64,000 bases of DNA from an uncultured bacterium (GTDB taxonomy: Bacteria; Bacteroidota; Bacteroidia; Bacteroidales; Muribaculaceae): contig CAJMNI010000004.1 of the NCBI GenBank assembly GCA_905214735.1, forward strand, positions 46,079-110,078. Direction: 5' to 3'. The translations under genes and the position numbers were made by a program. Positions within the stretch are counted from its first letter, which is position 1; the number at the start of each line of letters is the position of its first letter. Positions 1 to 9,685 of this stretch are shown here, piece by piece. A model generated the notes under the pieces. That model saw only the letters and a program-made list of their open reading frames with translations, was not told where the DNA came from and did no database searches.

Positions 1-1106
1 ACGATTGCCGCGAAACTTTCGTCAACACATGCCGGATCGGCGAGACGCAGTCTGCGCAGCTCCTCGCCAAGGCCTACTTCTGTGAGTTTCCCTTTCGGAT
101 ATTCCTTTTCGATCATCATGAAGAAGCGGGTGAGGGCCACTCCGTCTTTCTCCATGGCTATGTCGAGGTTGGCGATCATGGTGCTGTTTTTCACGCTCTT
201 GAGCTTGGCGAGCTCTTCGCCGCCAAAAACGGGGGTGCAGCCGATGTGGTCGTAGATTCCACGGGCTGTCTTGTTGGGGTCGATCAGCAGGCGCGTCTCT
301 TTGGGAAGCTGTGCGACAAAACCGGTGACGTCATCGTAGCCCCGGGTTTCGAAGTTGTATTTGCGGAGATGTTCCTCAACTTCGGGCGTGAGTTTTTCGG
401 CGTCGACAAAGAGCACGCGGCGTTTGTCGTCGAGATATAGATAGGAGACGAACATCGGGGAGAAGCAGATGTCGTTGGCCGTGCGCAGGTTTGTGGCCCA
501 TGCAATGTCGTCGAGTGCGGAGAGGAGCACGGCGTTGGCAAGTTCCTCCTTCACCTTCTCCATTATGCGTGAGCATTTGCTGCCGACGCTCTCACCGACG
601 ATATTTTCATCGTGGATGAAGAGCTTGTTGACGGGTCGGCCGGGTCGGTCGGGGTAGATGTAATCGAACTGGGCGAAGTCTGTGACGAGTTTCACTCCGT
701 TGTCGTTGAGCTCCTGCTCGAGGCGCTGGGCGTAGCTTACGGAGAATGTCATGCCGTCGATGCCGACGGTCTGTCCTGCTTTGGTGTGCTCGGTGATCCA
801 GTCGATGAGGTCTACGGCTTCAGGGCCGTCTTCTTTCATCATTTCGAAACCGGTGTCGCGCAGCTGGTTGGCGGCCTGGATGAAATAGCGGGAGTCGGTC
901 CAGCAGAGGGCCACGTCGGGGAGCACTACTGCCGTGCCGTTGGTGCCGTTGCCCGACCAGAAGCCGGTGAGCCATTCGCGGCCTCGCCAATGGAGGGGCG
1001 GCAGCTCGCTCTGATGAGGATCGGTGCCGGATATTATGCAGGCGTCGATTCCTTTCTCGGCCATTACTTTGCGCAGGCTGGTGAGATATTCGAAGTTTTT
1101 CTTCAT
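1..1106 (-). CDS. pepP: Xaa-Pro aminopeptidase, M24 family (3' end outside window)
   Basis: The minus strand is open from an ATG at 1106 to the left edge (368 complete codons). The protein begins MKKNFEYLTSLRKVMAEKGI and has the N-terminal creatinase/aminopeptidase P fold: a DACIISGTDPHQSE stretch near residues 26-39, WLTGFWSGNGTNG, and CWTDSRYFIQAA. A second creatinase-like subdomain follows, with DDIAWATNLR and LLIDPNK. The M24 catalytic domain with its metal ligands (Asp, Asp, His, Glu, Glu) is only beginning when the window stops, so activity cannot be judged. Family members remove an N-terminal residue that precedes proline and are usually cytoplasmic metalloenzymes. The start is supported by a good promoter about 63 bases upstream. 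It is transcribed divergently from the AAA+ gene at 1359. Confidence 0.9.
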   Translation of the reverse strand, partial: MKKNFEYLTSLRKVMAEKGIDACIISGTDPHQSELPPLHWRGREWLTGFWSGNGTNGTAVVLPDVALCWTDSRYFIQAANQLRDTGFEMMKEDGPEAVDLIDWITEHTKAGQTVGIDGMTFSVSYAQRLEQELNDNGVKLVTDFAQFDYIYPDRPGRPVNKLFIHDENIVGESVGSKCSRIMEKVKEELANAVLLSALDDIAWATNLRTANDICFSPMFVSYLYLDDKRRVLFVDAEKLTPEVEEHLRKYNFETRGYDDVTGFVAQLPKETRLLIDPNKTARGIYDHIGCTPVFGGEELAKLKSVKNSTMIANLDIAMEKDGVALTRFFMMIEKEYPKGKLTEVGLGEELRRLRLADPACVDESFAAI

Positions 1107-1168
1107 CTGTATGTGGATTTATTTTATTCTGTAGTTGGGTTTATGGCGGCTTCCCGCCAATTCAACAG

Positions 1169-1200
1169 CAAATATAACCTTAATTATTTAAATGTGCAAA
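1169..1200 (-). promoter_or_regulatory. Bacteroidota-type promoter for pepP
   Basis: On the minus strand there is TTTG at 1200-1197, exactly 20 bases, then TATATTTG at 1176-1169. This matches the Bacteroidota -33/-7 pattern (TTTG, about 20 bases, TAnnTTTG). The expected start of transcription is about 1163, which gives a leader of roughly 55 bases. The leader contains a short GGCGG/CCGCC hairpin near 1146-1158. Confidence 0.75.
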
Positions 1201-1270
1201 AGAAACCATCTGCCGTCATTAACGTACGCACCGCAATGTCTGAAATTTTGGGAAGAATAGATTATGCGAC

Positions 1271-1301
1271 TTGAATTATTGGAAATAAATAATTAAATTT
1301 G
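1271..1301 (+). promoter_or_regulatory. Bacteroidota-type promoter for the AAA+ ATPase gene
   Basis: TTG at 1271-1273 is followed after 20 bases by TAAATTTG at 1294-1301. The expected transcript starts near 1307 and runs into the ORF starting at 1359. It is divergent to the pepP promoter. Confidence 0.7.
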
Positions 1302-1358
1302 CATAACGAATAATATATCGCCATGCGCGGCAATTTATAACTTTATATTGTGGCCGGT

Positions 1359-2525
1359 ATGCGAGATGCAAAACTGATAAATGATTTCTATATGGCTATG
1401 CTGAACAATCCTTTTGTTGTGGCGGGAGCTATTCCCGACGAATATTTCTGTGATAGAAAAATGGAGACGGAAAGACTTGTCAAGTCACTGGTGAATGGAA
1501 ATAATGTTGTGCTTATATCGCCGCGAAGAATGGGCAAGACGGGTCTGATCCGCCACGTGTTTGCTCAACAGGAGATTCGGAATAATTTTTACACCATATT
1601 CGTCGACATACTTCAGACCACGAGTCTGAAGGAGTTCGTGCAACTCCTCGGGATGGAGATTTTTTCGGCGCTGAAAAGTTCGGGGAGCAAGTTGCTGATG
1701 AAATTCATGCAGACACTCAAGTCGGTTGGAGGAAGCTTCGGTATCGATGCCATAACTGGAAGTCCTACTTTCAATCTTCAAATCGGAGAAGTGAAAAATC
1801 CTGAATTTACGCTCGATGAGATTTTTGAATTTCTGGAAAAAGCTGACAGAAATTGCATCGTGGCGATTGATGAATTTCAGCAGATCGGGAAGTATAAGGA
1901 GGCGAATGTAGAAGCTTTGCTGAGGAGTTATATCCAGAAATCGGCTAAGGGGAATTTTATCTTTGCCGGCAGCGAACGGCGCATGATGCAGGAAATGTTT
2001 CTCAGTAATTCGCGCCCCTTCTACAATAGCGCTGACATGATGTCGCTGCAACCGATTCCATCGGAAGTCTATGTCGAATTTGCGGTCGAGAATTTTCGCC
2101 GTTTCGGGAAATCGGTGGGCAGAGAGGCAGTCGACGATGTCTATGAGCAATTTGACGGCGTGACATATTTTTTGCAGCGGGCGATGAACGAAGCGTTTGC
2201 CAACACACCCGATGGCGGGGTGTGTGACGGTCAGACCGTGTCGGCCGCTGTGGATTATATCATGGAAACCGGCGATATGCTTTACCGTGAAATTCTTTCC
2301 TCCATACCGATTAATCAGAAAGAGGTGCTGATTGCTATCGCCAAAGAAGGGAAGGCGCGCAGGGTGATGTCGGGTGAGTTCTTGAAAAGATGGCATCTCC
2401 CTACGGCCAGTTCGGTGCAGAATTCCATCCGCCGTCTGATTGACCGCAATCTTATTGTCGAGACAGGCGGCGTTTACTCTGTCGATGACAAATTGCTCGG
2501 TTTGTGGCTGCGACGCCAATATTAG
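1359..2525 (+). CDS. AAA+ ATPase of the ATPase_2 / archaeal-type family
   Basis: The protein is 388 residues from the ATG at 1359. An in-frame GTG at 1350 and an ATG at 1392 are alternatives. A P-loop, SPRRMGKTGLI with the lysine near residue 60, and a Walker B strand, IVAIDEFQQI with Asp/Glu near 171-172, mark an AAA+ NTPase. The stretch NPFVVAGAIPDEYFCDR just after the start is typical of the ATPase_2 group of bacterial and archaeal proteins. A winged-helix-like segment occupies the last 80 residues (SSVQNSIRRLIDRNLIVETGG). Proteins of this type are widespread in Bacteroidales, often solitary, and their substrates are mostly unknown. The gene stands alone, with its own promoter and about 500 bases to the next gene. 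No partner is visible, so I assign no process. Confidence 0.85.
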   Translation: MRDAKLINDFYMAMLNNPFVVAGAIPDEYFCDRKMETERLVKSLVNGNNVVLISPRRMGKTGLIRHVFAQQEIRNNFYTIFVDILQTTSLKEFVQLLGMEIFSALKSSGSKLLMKFMQTLKSVGGSFGIDAITGSPTFNLQIGEVKNPEFTLDEIFEFLEKADRNCIVAIDEFQQIGKYKEANVEALLRSYIQKSAKGNFIFAGSERRMMQEMFLSNSRPFYNSADMMSLQPIPSEVYVEFAVENFRRFGKSVGREAVDDVYEQFDGVTYFLQRAMNEAFANTPDGGVCDGQTVSAAVDYIMETGDMLYREILSSIPINQKEVLIAIAKEGKARRVMSGEFLKRWHLPTASSVQNSIRRLIDRNLIVETGGVYSVDDKLLGLWLRRQY

Positions 2526-2884
2526 ATATGACGCCGCCGGTATAAAACGTGTAATGATTTGGTTGTTTTGGTGTAAAATTGGTGTTTTTGAGCGATTGGA
2601 CGCCGTTTTGCTGAAAATTTGCGTGCGAATCAAAATATTTGACTAATTTTGTTCCCGTTTTAGCCCGGATAATTGCCGGCGCTAAGATGGCAAGTCAAAA
2701 TCTTTTAGTAATAGTGATATAAAATTGTAAGTTAGTGGTTGAGTTAGACCCCCGCGGGCTTGTGAAAGCGTGCGACTCTAAAAAATCACAAGACGGCGGG
2801 CATTTGTGAAAATGTTTGCCGTTATGATTTTTATACCCTCCTGTCTTCTATATTGCTTCGCTCATTGGTTCATGCACGATTATT
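2526..2884. other. Intergenic region without a supported gene
   Basis: About 360 AT-rich bases follow the AAA+ gene. Short ORFs cross it, but none has a recognisable sequence or start context. I see no convincing intrinsic terminator directly after the AAA+ stop codon. The right end leads into a 10-bp tandem repeat and the promoter of the next gene. Confidence 0.5.
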
Positions 2885-2914
2885 CGTGCTCATGCGTGCT
2901 CATGCGTGCTCATG
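2885..2914 (+). repeat. Three tandem copies of CGTGCTCATG
   Basis: The 10-bp unit CGTGCTCATG occurs three times without interruption. It lies immediately upstream of the -33 element of the GlmU-like gene, so the copies would lie about one helical turn apart. That is compatible with a repeated operator site or simply with replication slippage. The function is unknown. Confidence 0.8.
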
Positions 2915-2925
2915 CGCGGTGAAAA

Positions 2926-2957
2926 TTTGCAAAAAAGATTGAAAAAGATTAAATTTG
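2926..2957 (+). promoter_or_regulatory. Bacteroidota-type promoter for the GlmU-like gene
   Basis: TTTG at 2926-2929, 20 bases, then TAAATTTG at 2950-2957. The expected transcript starts near 2963, about 68 bases before the chosen start codon at 3031. The three-copy repeat at 2885-2914 sits just upstream. Confidence 0.75.
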
Positions 2958-3030
2958 CTCTTCGAAATAAAACGGAGCATTTTGGCCCGGCGAAAATGCG
3001 GCTTTAATGCTTTATAAATGGAATCACGCT

Positions 3031-4230
3031 ATGAAAGTAGTGCTTTTTGACACTCCCGATATTCATGAGAACCTGTTGCCGCTGTCTTACACCCGGCCCG
3101 TTGCCGAATTCCGCATCGGCATAGTCACGATCCGCGAGAAATGGGAACATTATCTCGGGGTCGGATGCTCATGGCTGACGATAGATTATCTCAGCGAGAA
3201 ATTTCCGTGTGGCGTAGAAGGTGATGAGGAGGCTCTCTTCATCGCCGGCAACAAATTGCCGGAGCCGGCATCTGCATTTGAAGTCAAATCGCTGCGCAAA
3301 GGCGATGGGCTTCGCGACAGCGAGGGATTATGGGCATATTGCGGCAGCCTGAGCGACTTCCTGGATCTTCCCGACGGCTTCGGCCGCGAGAGCGGCAATG
3401 CCACCGACAGGATACGCTATGTGTTCGACATATTCGCGCATAACTACACCGAAATCGAGAAAGACTTCTCCTGGATCACGCGCTACCGCAAGAGCATGGC
3501 GCCTTCTCCGACCACCTGTGTAATCGGCGATCCGAGGCTCGACAACGGTCTGCCGTCGCTCTTCATAGAGGAGGGGGCGGTGGTCGAAGCCGCCACTCTC
3601 AATGTTAAGGATGGACCGATCTATATCGGGCGCGATGTCCACGTGATGGAAGGGGCGACTCTCCGCGGACCTCTGGCCGTATGCCAGGATTCGAAGATAA
3701 GGATGGGTGCGAAAATCTACGGAGGCACCACCTTTGGCCCCTTCTGCAAGGTGGGAGGCGAAGTCGACAACACTGTAATTTTCGGTTACAGCAACAAGGC
3801 TCACGACGGCTACCTGGGTAACGCAGTGCTCGGCGAATGGTGCAACATCGGAGCCGGCACCAACTCCTCCAATCTGAAGAACGACTATTCCAAGATCCGG
3901 ATCTGGAACTACGCCGCCCGGCGGTTCATGCGGACCGACCTGCAGTTCTGCGGTCTGATAATGGGAGATCATTCCAAAGCAGGCATCAACTGCATGTTCA
4001 ACACAGCCACAGTCGTCGGCGTCGGCGTTAACTTCCATGGAGCCGGATTCCCGCGCACCTTCATACCGAGTTTTTCGAACGGTAGCCCGGAATCCGGTTT
4101 CAGCGACGTTGCCATACCGGTGTTCATGCAGATAGCGTCGCGGGTGATGGGGCGCCGCGGGCTCGAACTGACCGATGTCGACCGGCGGATCTTCGAAAAG
4201 ATCTACGAATCGGCCTCGCGGTTCAAGTGA
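3031..4230 (+). CDS. Alternative GlmU-family sugar nucleotidyl/acetyltransferase
   Basis: The protein is 399 residues from the ATG at 3031 (MKVVLFDTPDIHENLLPLSY); an in-frame ATG at 3007 would add eight residues. The N-terminal half resembles the reduced nucleotidyltransferase part of the Bacteroidota alternative GlmU family, with SYTRPVAEFRIGI near residues 18-30. The C-terminal half is a left-handed beta-helix of hexapeptide repeats, with IYIGRDVHVMEGATLRGP and, near the end, EWCNIGAGTNSSNLKNDY, which resembles the acetyltransferase site of GlmU. The family is thought to make UDP-N-acetylglucosamine from glucosamine-1-phosphate for peptidoglycan and lipopolysaccharide. This is family knowledge, not shown here. 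It has its own promoter and lies directly upstream of the ribosomal superoperon. Confidence 0.85.
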   Translation: MKVVLFDTPDIHENLLPLSYTRPVAEFRIGIVTIREKWEHYLGVGCSWLTIDYLSEKFPCGVEGDEEALFIAGNKLPEPASAFEVKSLRKGDGLRDSEGLWAYCGSLSDFLDLPDGFGRESGNATDRIRYVFDIFAHNYTEIEKDFSWITRYRKSMAPSPTTCVIGDPRLDNGLPSLFIEEGAVVEAATLNVKDGPIYIGRDVHVMEGATLRGPLAVCQDSKIRMGAKIYGGTTFGPFCKVGGEVDNTVIFGYSNKAHDGYLGNAVLGEWCNIGAGTNSSNLKNDYSKIRIWNYAARRFMRTDLQFCGLIMGDHSKAGINCMFNTATVVGVGVNFHGAGFPRTFIPSFSNGSPESGFSDVAIPVFMQIASRVMGRRGLELTDVDRRIFEKIYESASRFK

Positions 4231-4339
4231 TCCGGATCCGGAGATTGTCCGGAGCCGGAACGTCGCCGGGACCGGAGACGGCGGGAAGAAGATCAAAAGA
4301 TAACAAATCATAACAAAGATAAAATAATTGGCCGATTGC

Positions 4340-4370
4340 TTGCGTAATCGGCTAATTTTCATTATCTTTG
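4340..4370 (+). promoter_or_regulatory. Promoter of the str-S10-spc-alpha superoperon
   Basis: TTG at 4340-4342, 20 bases, then TATCTTTG at 4363-4370, a perfect Bacteroidota -7 box. The expected start near 4376 leaves a leader of about 140 bases before rpsL. No other full promoter is obvious until the rpsN-rpsH gap. Confidence 0.8.
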
Positions 4371-4513
4371 CACCGATTTAGAGGCTAAACGCCCCTGCAA
4401 GTTCGCCTAAACAGTTGGTGCTCAATTGTTTGGTGCGAAATGTGGCATGGTGTGAAATAGCCTTGAAAAGAGGAAAAAGAGAACATCAAATAAATTTAAA
4501 ACTTAACAAAAGA

Positions 4514-4897
4514 ATGCCTACAATTCAGCAATTAGTAAGAAAAGGGCGTACGGTTCTGAAAGACAAGAGCAAGTCGCCGGCTCTGGACTCGTGTCCTCAG
4601 CGTCGTGGCGTTTGCGTTCGTGTCTACACCACCACTCCTAAGAAACCTAACTCTGCAATGCGTAAGGTTGCGCGTGTGCGTCTCACCAATGGCAAAGAGG
4701 TGAACAGCTACATTCCCGGAGAGGGCCACAACCTTCAGGAGCACTCTATCGTTATGGTTCGCGGCGGCCGTGTGAAAGACCTTCCCGGTGTGCGTTATCA
4801 TATCGTTCGCGGTACTCTTGATACAGCCGGAGTTCAGGGCCGCACGCAGCGTCGTTCCAAATATGGTGCGAAGCGTCCTAAAGCAGCAAAGAAATAA
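4514..4897 (+). CDS. rpsL: 30S ribosomal protein S12
   Basis: The protein is 127 residues starting MPTIQQLVRKGR at 4514. The frame is open upstream to 4415, but those codons lie outside the conserved protein. S12 sits at the decoding centre and controls fidelity. The loop TPKKPNSAMRK and the later GGRVKDLPG contain the lysines equivalent to E. coli K43 and K88 (the usual streptomycin-resistance positions), both in the wild-type state. It is the first gene of the superoperon and is followed after 139 bases by rpsG. There is no Shine-Dalgarno sequence; the leader is A-rich. Confidence 0.98.
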   Translation: MPTIQQLVRKGRTVLKDKSKSPALDSCPQRRGVCVRVYTTTPKKPNSAMRKVARVRLTNGKEVNSYIPGEGHNLQEHSIVMVRGGRVKDLPGVRYHIVRGTLDTAGVQGRTQRRSKYGAKRPKAAKK

Positions 4898-5036
4898 AAG
4901 CTGCGCTTACACAAACAATCAAATTCCAAACAAGAGTTTTTGATTTATTGGATGGCTAATGGTTGAGTAATCTCGGCAAGAGAGCCGTGATGAAGATTGC
5001 AAAAGCAGCCAAAATCAAAACATTAAACACAAAGCA

Positions 5037-5513
5037 ATGAGAAAAGCAAAGCCTAAGAAAAGGACTATTCTGCCCGATCCCGTTTTCCATGACGTGAAGG
5101 TTACCAAGTTTGTGAACCATCTCATGTATGACGGCAAGAAATCGACGGCATACACCATCTTCTACAAAGCATTGGAGACCGTGAAGGCCAAGATGCCCAA
5201 TGAGGAGAAGAGCGCGCTCGAAATCTGGAAGAAAGCTCTTGAGAACGTAACTCCGCAGGTGGAGGTTAAGAGCCGCCGCATCGGAGGCGCCACATTCCAG
5301 GTGCCGACAGAGATCCGCGCAGACCGCAAGGAATCTATATCAATGAAAAATCTCATCATCTTCGCGCGCAAACGCGGCGGCAAGACGATGGCCGACAAGC
5401 TCGCAGCCGAGATCGTCGACGCATTCAACGATCAGGGTGGTGCATTCAAGAGAAAAGAGGATATGCACCGCATGGCAGAGGCTAACCGCGCATTTGCACA
5501 TTTCAGATTCTAA
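5037..5513 (+). CDS. rpsG: 30S ribosomal protein S7
   Basis: The protein is 158 residues, of normal length. It starts MRKAKPKKRTILPDPVFHDV and contains the family segments VTKFVNHLMYDGKKSTA and GGATFQVPTEIR. S7 nucleates assembly of the 16S 3' major domain and forms part of the head near the E site. Its stop is 15 bases before fusA, the conserved str order. In E. coli S7 represses the str operon; I cannot identify an equivalent binding site here, although the 139-base rpsL-rpsG spacer is long enough to hold one. Confidence 0.98.
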   Translation: MRKAKPKKRTILPDPVFHDVKVTKFVNHLMYDGKKSTAYTIFYKALETVKAKMPNEEKSALEIWKKALENVTPQVEVKSRRIGGATFQVPTEIRADRKESISMKNLIIFARKRGGKTMADKLAAEIVDAFNDQGGAFKRKEDMHRMAEANRAFAHFRF

Positions 5514-5528
5514 CCGGTAAAAAGCAAA

Positions 5529-7652
<2,124 letters not shown>

Positions 7653-7670
7653 TTAAGCCAAACAACAAAT

Positions 7671-7976
7671 ATGAGCCAAAAAATCAGAATCAAACTTAAA
7701 TCTTACGATCACAATCTGGTCGACAAGTCGGCAGAGAAGATCGTGAAGACGGTCAAGTCGACAGGCGCAGTGGTAAGCGGACCGATTCCCCTTCCGACCC
7801 ACAAGCGTATCTTCACTGTGAACCGTTCCACATTTGTCAACAAGAAGAGCCGCGAGCAGTTCCAGCTTTCGAGCTATCAGCGTCTGATCGACATCTACAG
7901 CAGCACAGCCAAGACAGTCGACGCCCTGATGAAACTCGAACTTCCCAGCGGAGTTGACGTGTCGATCAAAGTCTGA
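7671..7976 (+). CDS. rpsJ: 30S ribosomal protein S10
   Basis: The protein is 101 residues, starting MSQKIRIKLKSYDHNLVDKS, with the conserved GPIPLPT loop and the C-terminal LPSGVDVSIKV. S10 is a head protein that in other bacteria also acts as NusE with NusB in transcription antitermination. Here it directly follows fusA by 18 bases, so the str and S10 operons are fused. A hairpin lies in the 146-base gap before rplC. Confidence 0.98.
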   Translation: MSQKIRIKLKSYDHNLVDKSAEKIVKTVKSTGAVVSGPIPLPTHKRIFTVNRSTFVNKKSREQFQLSSYQRLIDIYSSTAKTVDALMKLELPSGVDVSIKV

Positions 7977-7995
7977 TAAAAGATAAATCTTCGGG

Positions 7996-8017
7996 GGGCG
8001 TCGCTCAGGCGGCGCCC
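7996..8017 (+). other. GC-rich hairpin between rpsJ and rplC
   Basis: Nine pairs (including one G-U) close a four-base TCAG loop: 7996-8004 pairs with 8009-8017. No T-run follows on the plus strand, so it is not a normal intrinsic terminator. It sits in the only sizeable gap between rpsJ and rplC and could be an RNA control site, a pause site or a processing site. In E. coli the S10 leader is bound by L4, but here the hairpin lies after S10. Confidence 0.6.
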
Positions 8018-8122
8018 GCATGAAGAAAGATCGCAAAAATAAAAAATAAAAAAGGCAGCGACGGCCCGTTATCCTGAAGGGCTGACTGCTTGTTACGAAC
8101 AATACCACAAACAAACAAAGAA

Positions 8123-8740
8123 ATGCCAGGATTATTAGGAAAGAAAATCGGAATGACATCCGTTTTCAGTGCCGACGGAAAAAATATTCCGTGCACTGTT
8201 ATCGAAGTAGGTCCTTGCGTGGTGACTCAGGTCAAGACAGTAGAGAAAGATGGCTATGAGGCAGTGCAGGTAGGCTTCCAGGAAGCAAAAGAGAAGCATA
8301 CCACCAAGCCGATGGCCGGACACTTCAAGAAGGCCGGAGTAACCCCGAAGCGCCACTTGGCCGAGTTCAAGTCGTTTGAGACGCTTCCGGCTCTCGGCGA
8401 CACGCTGACTGTGGAGCTTTTCCAGGAGGGAGGCTTTGTCGACGTAGTCGGCACCTCGAAAGGAAAAGGATTCCAGGGCGTAGTAAAGCGCCATGGATTC
8501 GGAGGAGTCGGCCAGTCGACTCACGGTCAGCACAACCGTCTTCGTGCCCCCGGTTCGATCGGTGCCTGCTCGTATCCCGCCAAGGTGTTCAAAGGCCTGC
8601 GCATGGCCGGCCAGATGGGCAACGAACGCGTTACGGTGCAGAATCTCCAGGTGATCAAAGTGCTTCCCGAGCACAATTTATTAATGATTAAGGGTTCCGT
8701 CCCCGGCCCCAAAGGTTCAATCGTTTTAGTTGAGAAATAA
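8123..8740 (+). CDS. rplC: 50S ribosomal protein L3
   Basis: The protein is 205 residues from MPGLLGKKIGMTSVFS at 8123; codons upstream to 8090 are not part of the conserved protein. L3 is an early 23S-binding protein whose loop reaches the peptidyl-transferase centre. The region KGFQGVVKRHGFGG followed by STHGQHNRLRAPGSIG is diagnostic. The stop overlaps the rplD start by one base (TAATG), so the two are likely translationally coupled. Confidence 0.98.
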   Translation: MPGLLGKKIGMTSVFSADGKNIPCTVIEVGPCVVTQVKTVEKDGYEAVQVGFQEAKEKHTTKPMAGHFKKAGVTPKRHLAEFKSFETLPALGDTLTVELFQEGGFVDVVGTSKGKGFQGVVKRHGFGGVGQSTHGQHNRLRAPGSIGACSYPAKVFKGLRMAGQMGNERVTVQNLQVIKVLPEHNLLMIKGSVPGPKGSIVLVEK

Positions 8741-9375
8741 TGGAATTAGCAGTTTATAACATCAAAGGCGAAGATACAGGACGCAAAATCACTCTTAATG
8801 ATGACGTGTTCGCACGCGATTTGAGCGAAGGAAATGCTGAGCATACCCTTTATCTCGACATCAAACAGTATTTGGGCAACCAGCGCCAGGGAACTCACAA
8901 GAGCAAGGAGCGCAGCGAAGTGTCATATTCGACGCGCAAGATGGGCCGGCAGAAGGGTGGCGGCGGCGCACGCCGCGGTGACCTCAACTCGCCGGTGCTC
9001 TATCATGGCGGTCGCGTGTTCGGACCCCGTCCGCGCGACTATCGCACAAAGCTCAACAAGAAGATGAAGGTCCTTGCCCGCAAGATCGCCCTCACTTCGA
9101 GAGTCAACGACCAGAAGCTCATCGTGGTTGAGAACTTCACGTTCGACGCCCCGCGCACAAAGAGCTACATGGAGCTGGCCAAGAGCTTCAAGCTCGCCGA
9201 CAAGAAAGTGCTCCTCGTGTTTGGCAAGACCGACGACAACGTGCTCCTCTCGGTGCGCAACGTCCCCAACGCCCTCATGGCTCAGGCAGTCGATCTGAAC
9301 GCCTACACAGTTCTTAACAACGATGCAATCCTTATGACAGAGGAAAGCGTTGGAATCATTAACGATTTAAAATAA
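8740..9375 (+). CDS. rplD: 50S ribosomal protein L4
   Basis: The protein is 211 residues. L4 lines the narrow part of the peptide exit tunnel. The loop that enters the tunnel is visible as STRKMGRQKGGGGARRGDLN near residues 67-86. The C-terminal half carries the globular domain, ending TEESVGIINDLK. In E. coli L4 also represses its operon. No matching control site is recognised here, but the hairpin upstream of rplC would be the first place to look. An AAGGAG sequence near its stop codon precedes rplW. Confidence 0.98.
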   Translation: MELAVYNIKGEDTGRKITLNDDVFARDLSEGNAEHTLYLDIKQYLGNQRQGTHKSKERSEVSYSTRKMGRQKGGGGARRGDLNSPVLYHGGRVFGPRPRDYRTKLNKKMKVLARKIALTSRVNDQKLIVVENFTFDAPRTKSYMELAKSFKLADKKVLLVFGKTDDNVLLSVRNVPNALMAQAVDLNAYTVLNNDAILMTEESVGIINDLK

Positions 9376-9389
9376 GGAGATAAAAAGAG

Positions 9390-9680
9390 ATGGACATTCA
9401 GATCAAACCGCTCGTAACTGAGAAGGCTACGGCCTGCAGCGAGAAGCACAATTGCTACACCTTTGCCGTATCTCCGGACGCCAACAAATTCCAGATCAAG
9501 GACATCGTGGAGAAGCTCTACAATGTTCGCGTGGAGAAGGTGAACATCGCCAATTACGCAGGCAAGCGCAAACAGCGTTACACGAAGGCCGGGATCATCC
9601 GCGGCCAGCGCGACGCTTTCAAGAAGGCTTACGTGATCGTGGCCGAAGGACAGAAGATTGACTATTATAGCAACATTTAA
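9390..9680 (+). CDS. rplW: 50S ribosomal protein L23
   Basis: The protein is 96 residues, starting MDIQIKPLVTEKATACSEKH, with the standard IVEKLYNVRVEKVN core and the tunnel-exit loop around YAGKRKQRYTKAGI. L23 forms the docking site for trigger factor and signal recognition particle at the tunnel exit. The upstream AAGGAGATAAAAAGAG before the ATG resembles a Shine-Dalgarno sequence, which is unusual in this window. Confidence 0.97.
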   Translation: MDIQIKPLVTEKATACSEKHNCYTFAVSPDANKFQIKDIVEKLYNVRVEKVNIANYAGKRKQRYTKAGIIRGQRDAFKKAYVIVAEGQKIDYYSNI

Positions 9681-9685
9681 AAGAA

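Noticed and set aside
1485..2633. Long minus-strand ORF (382 codons) opposite the AAA+ gene
   Set aside because: The plus-strand frame has P-loop and Walker B motifs and a promoter; the antisense frame has none.
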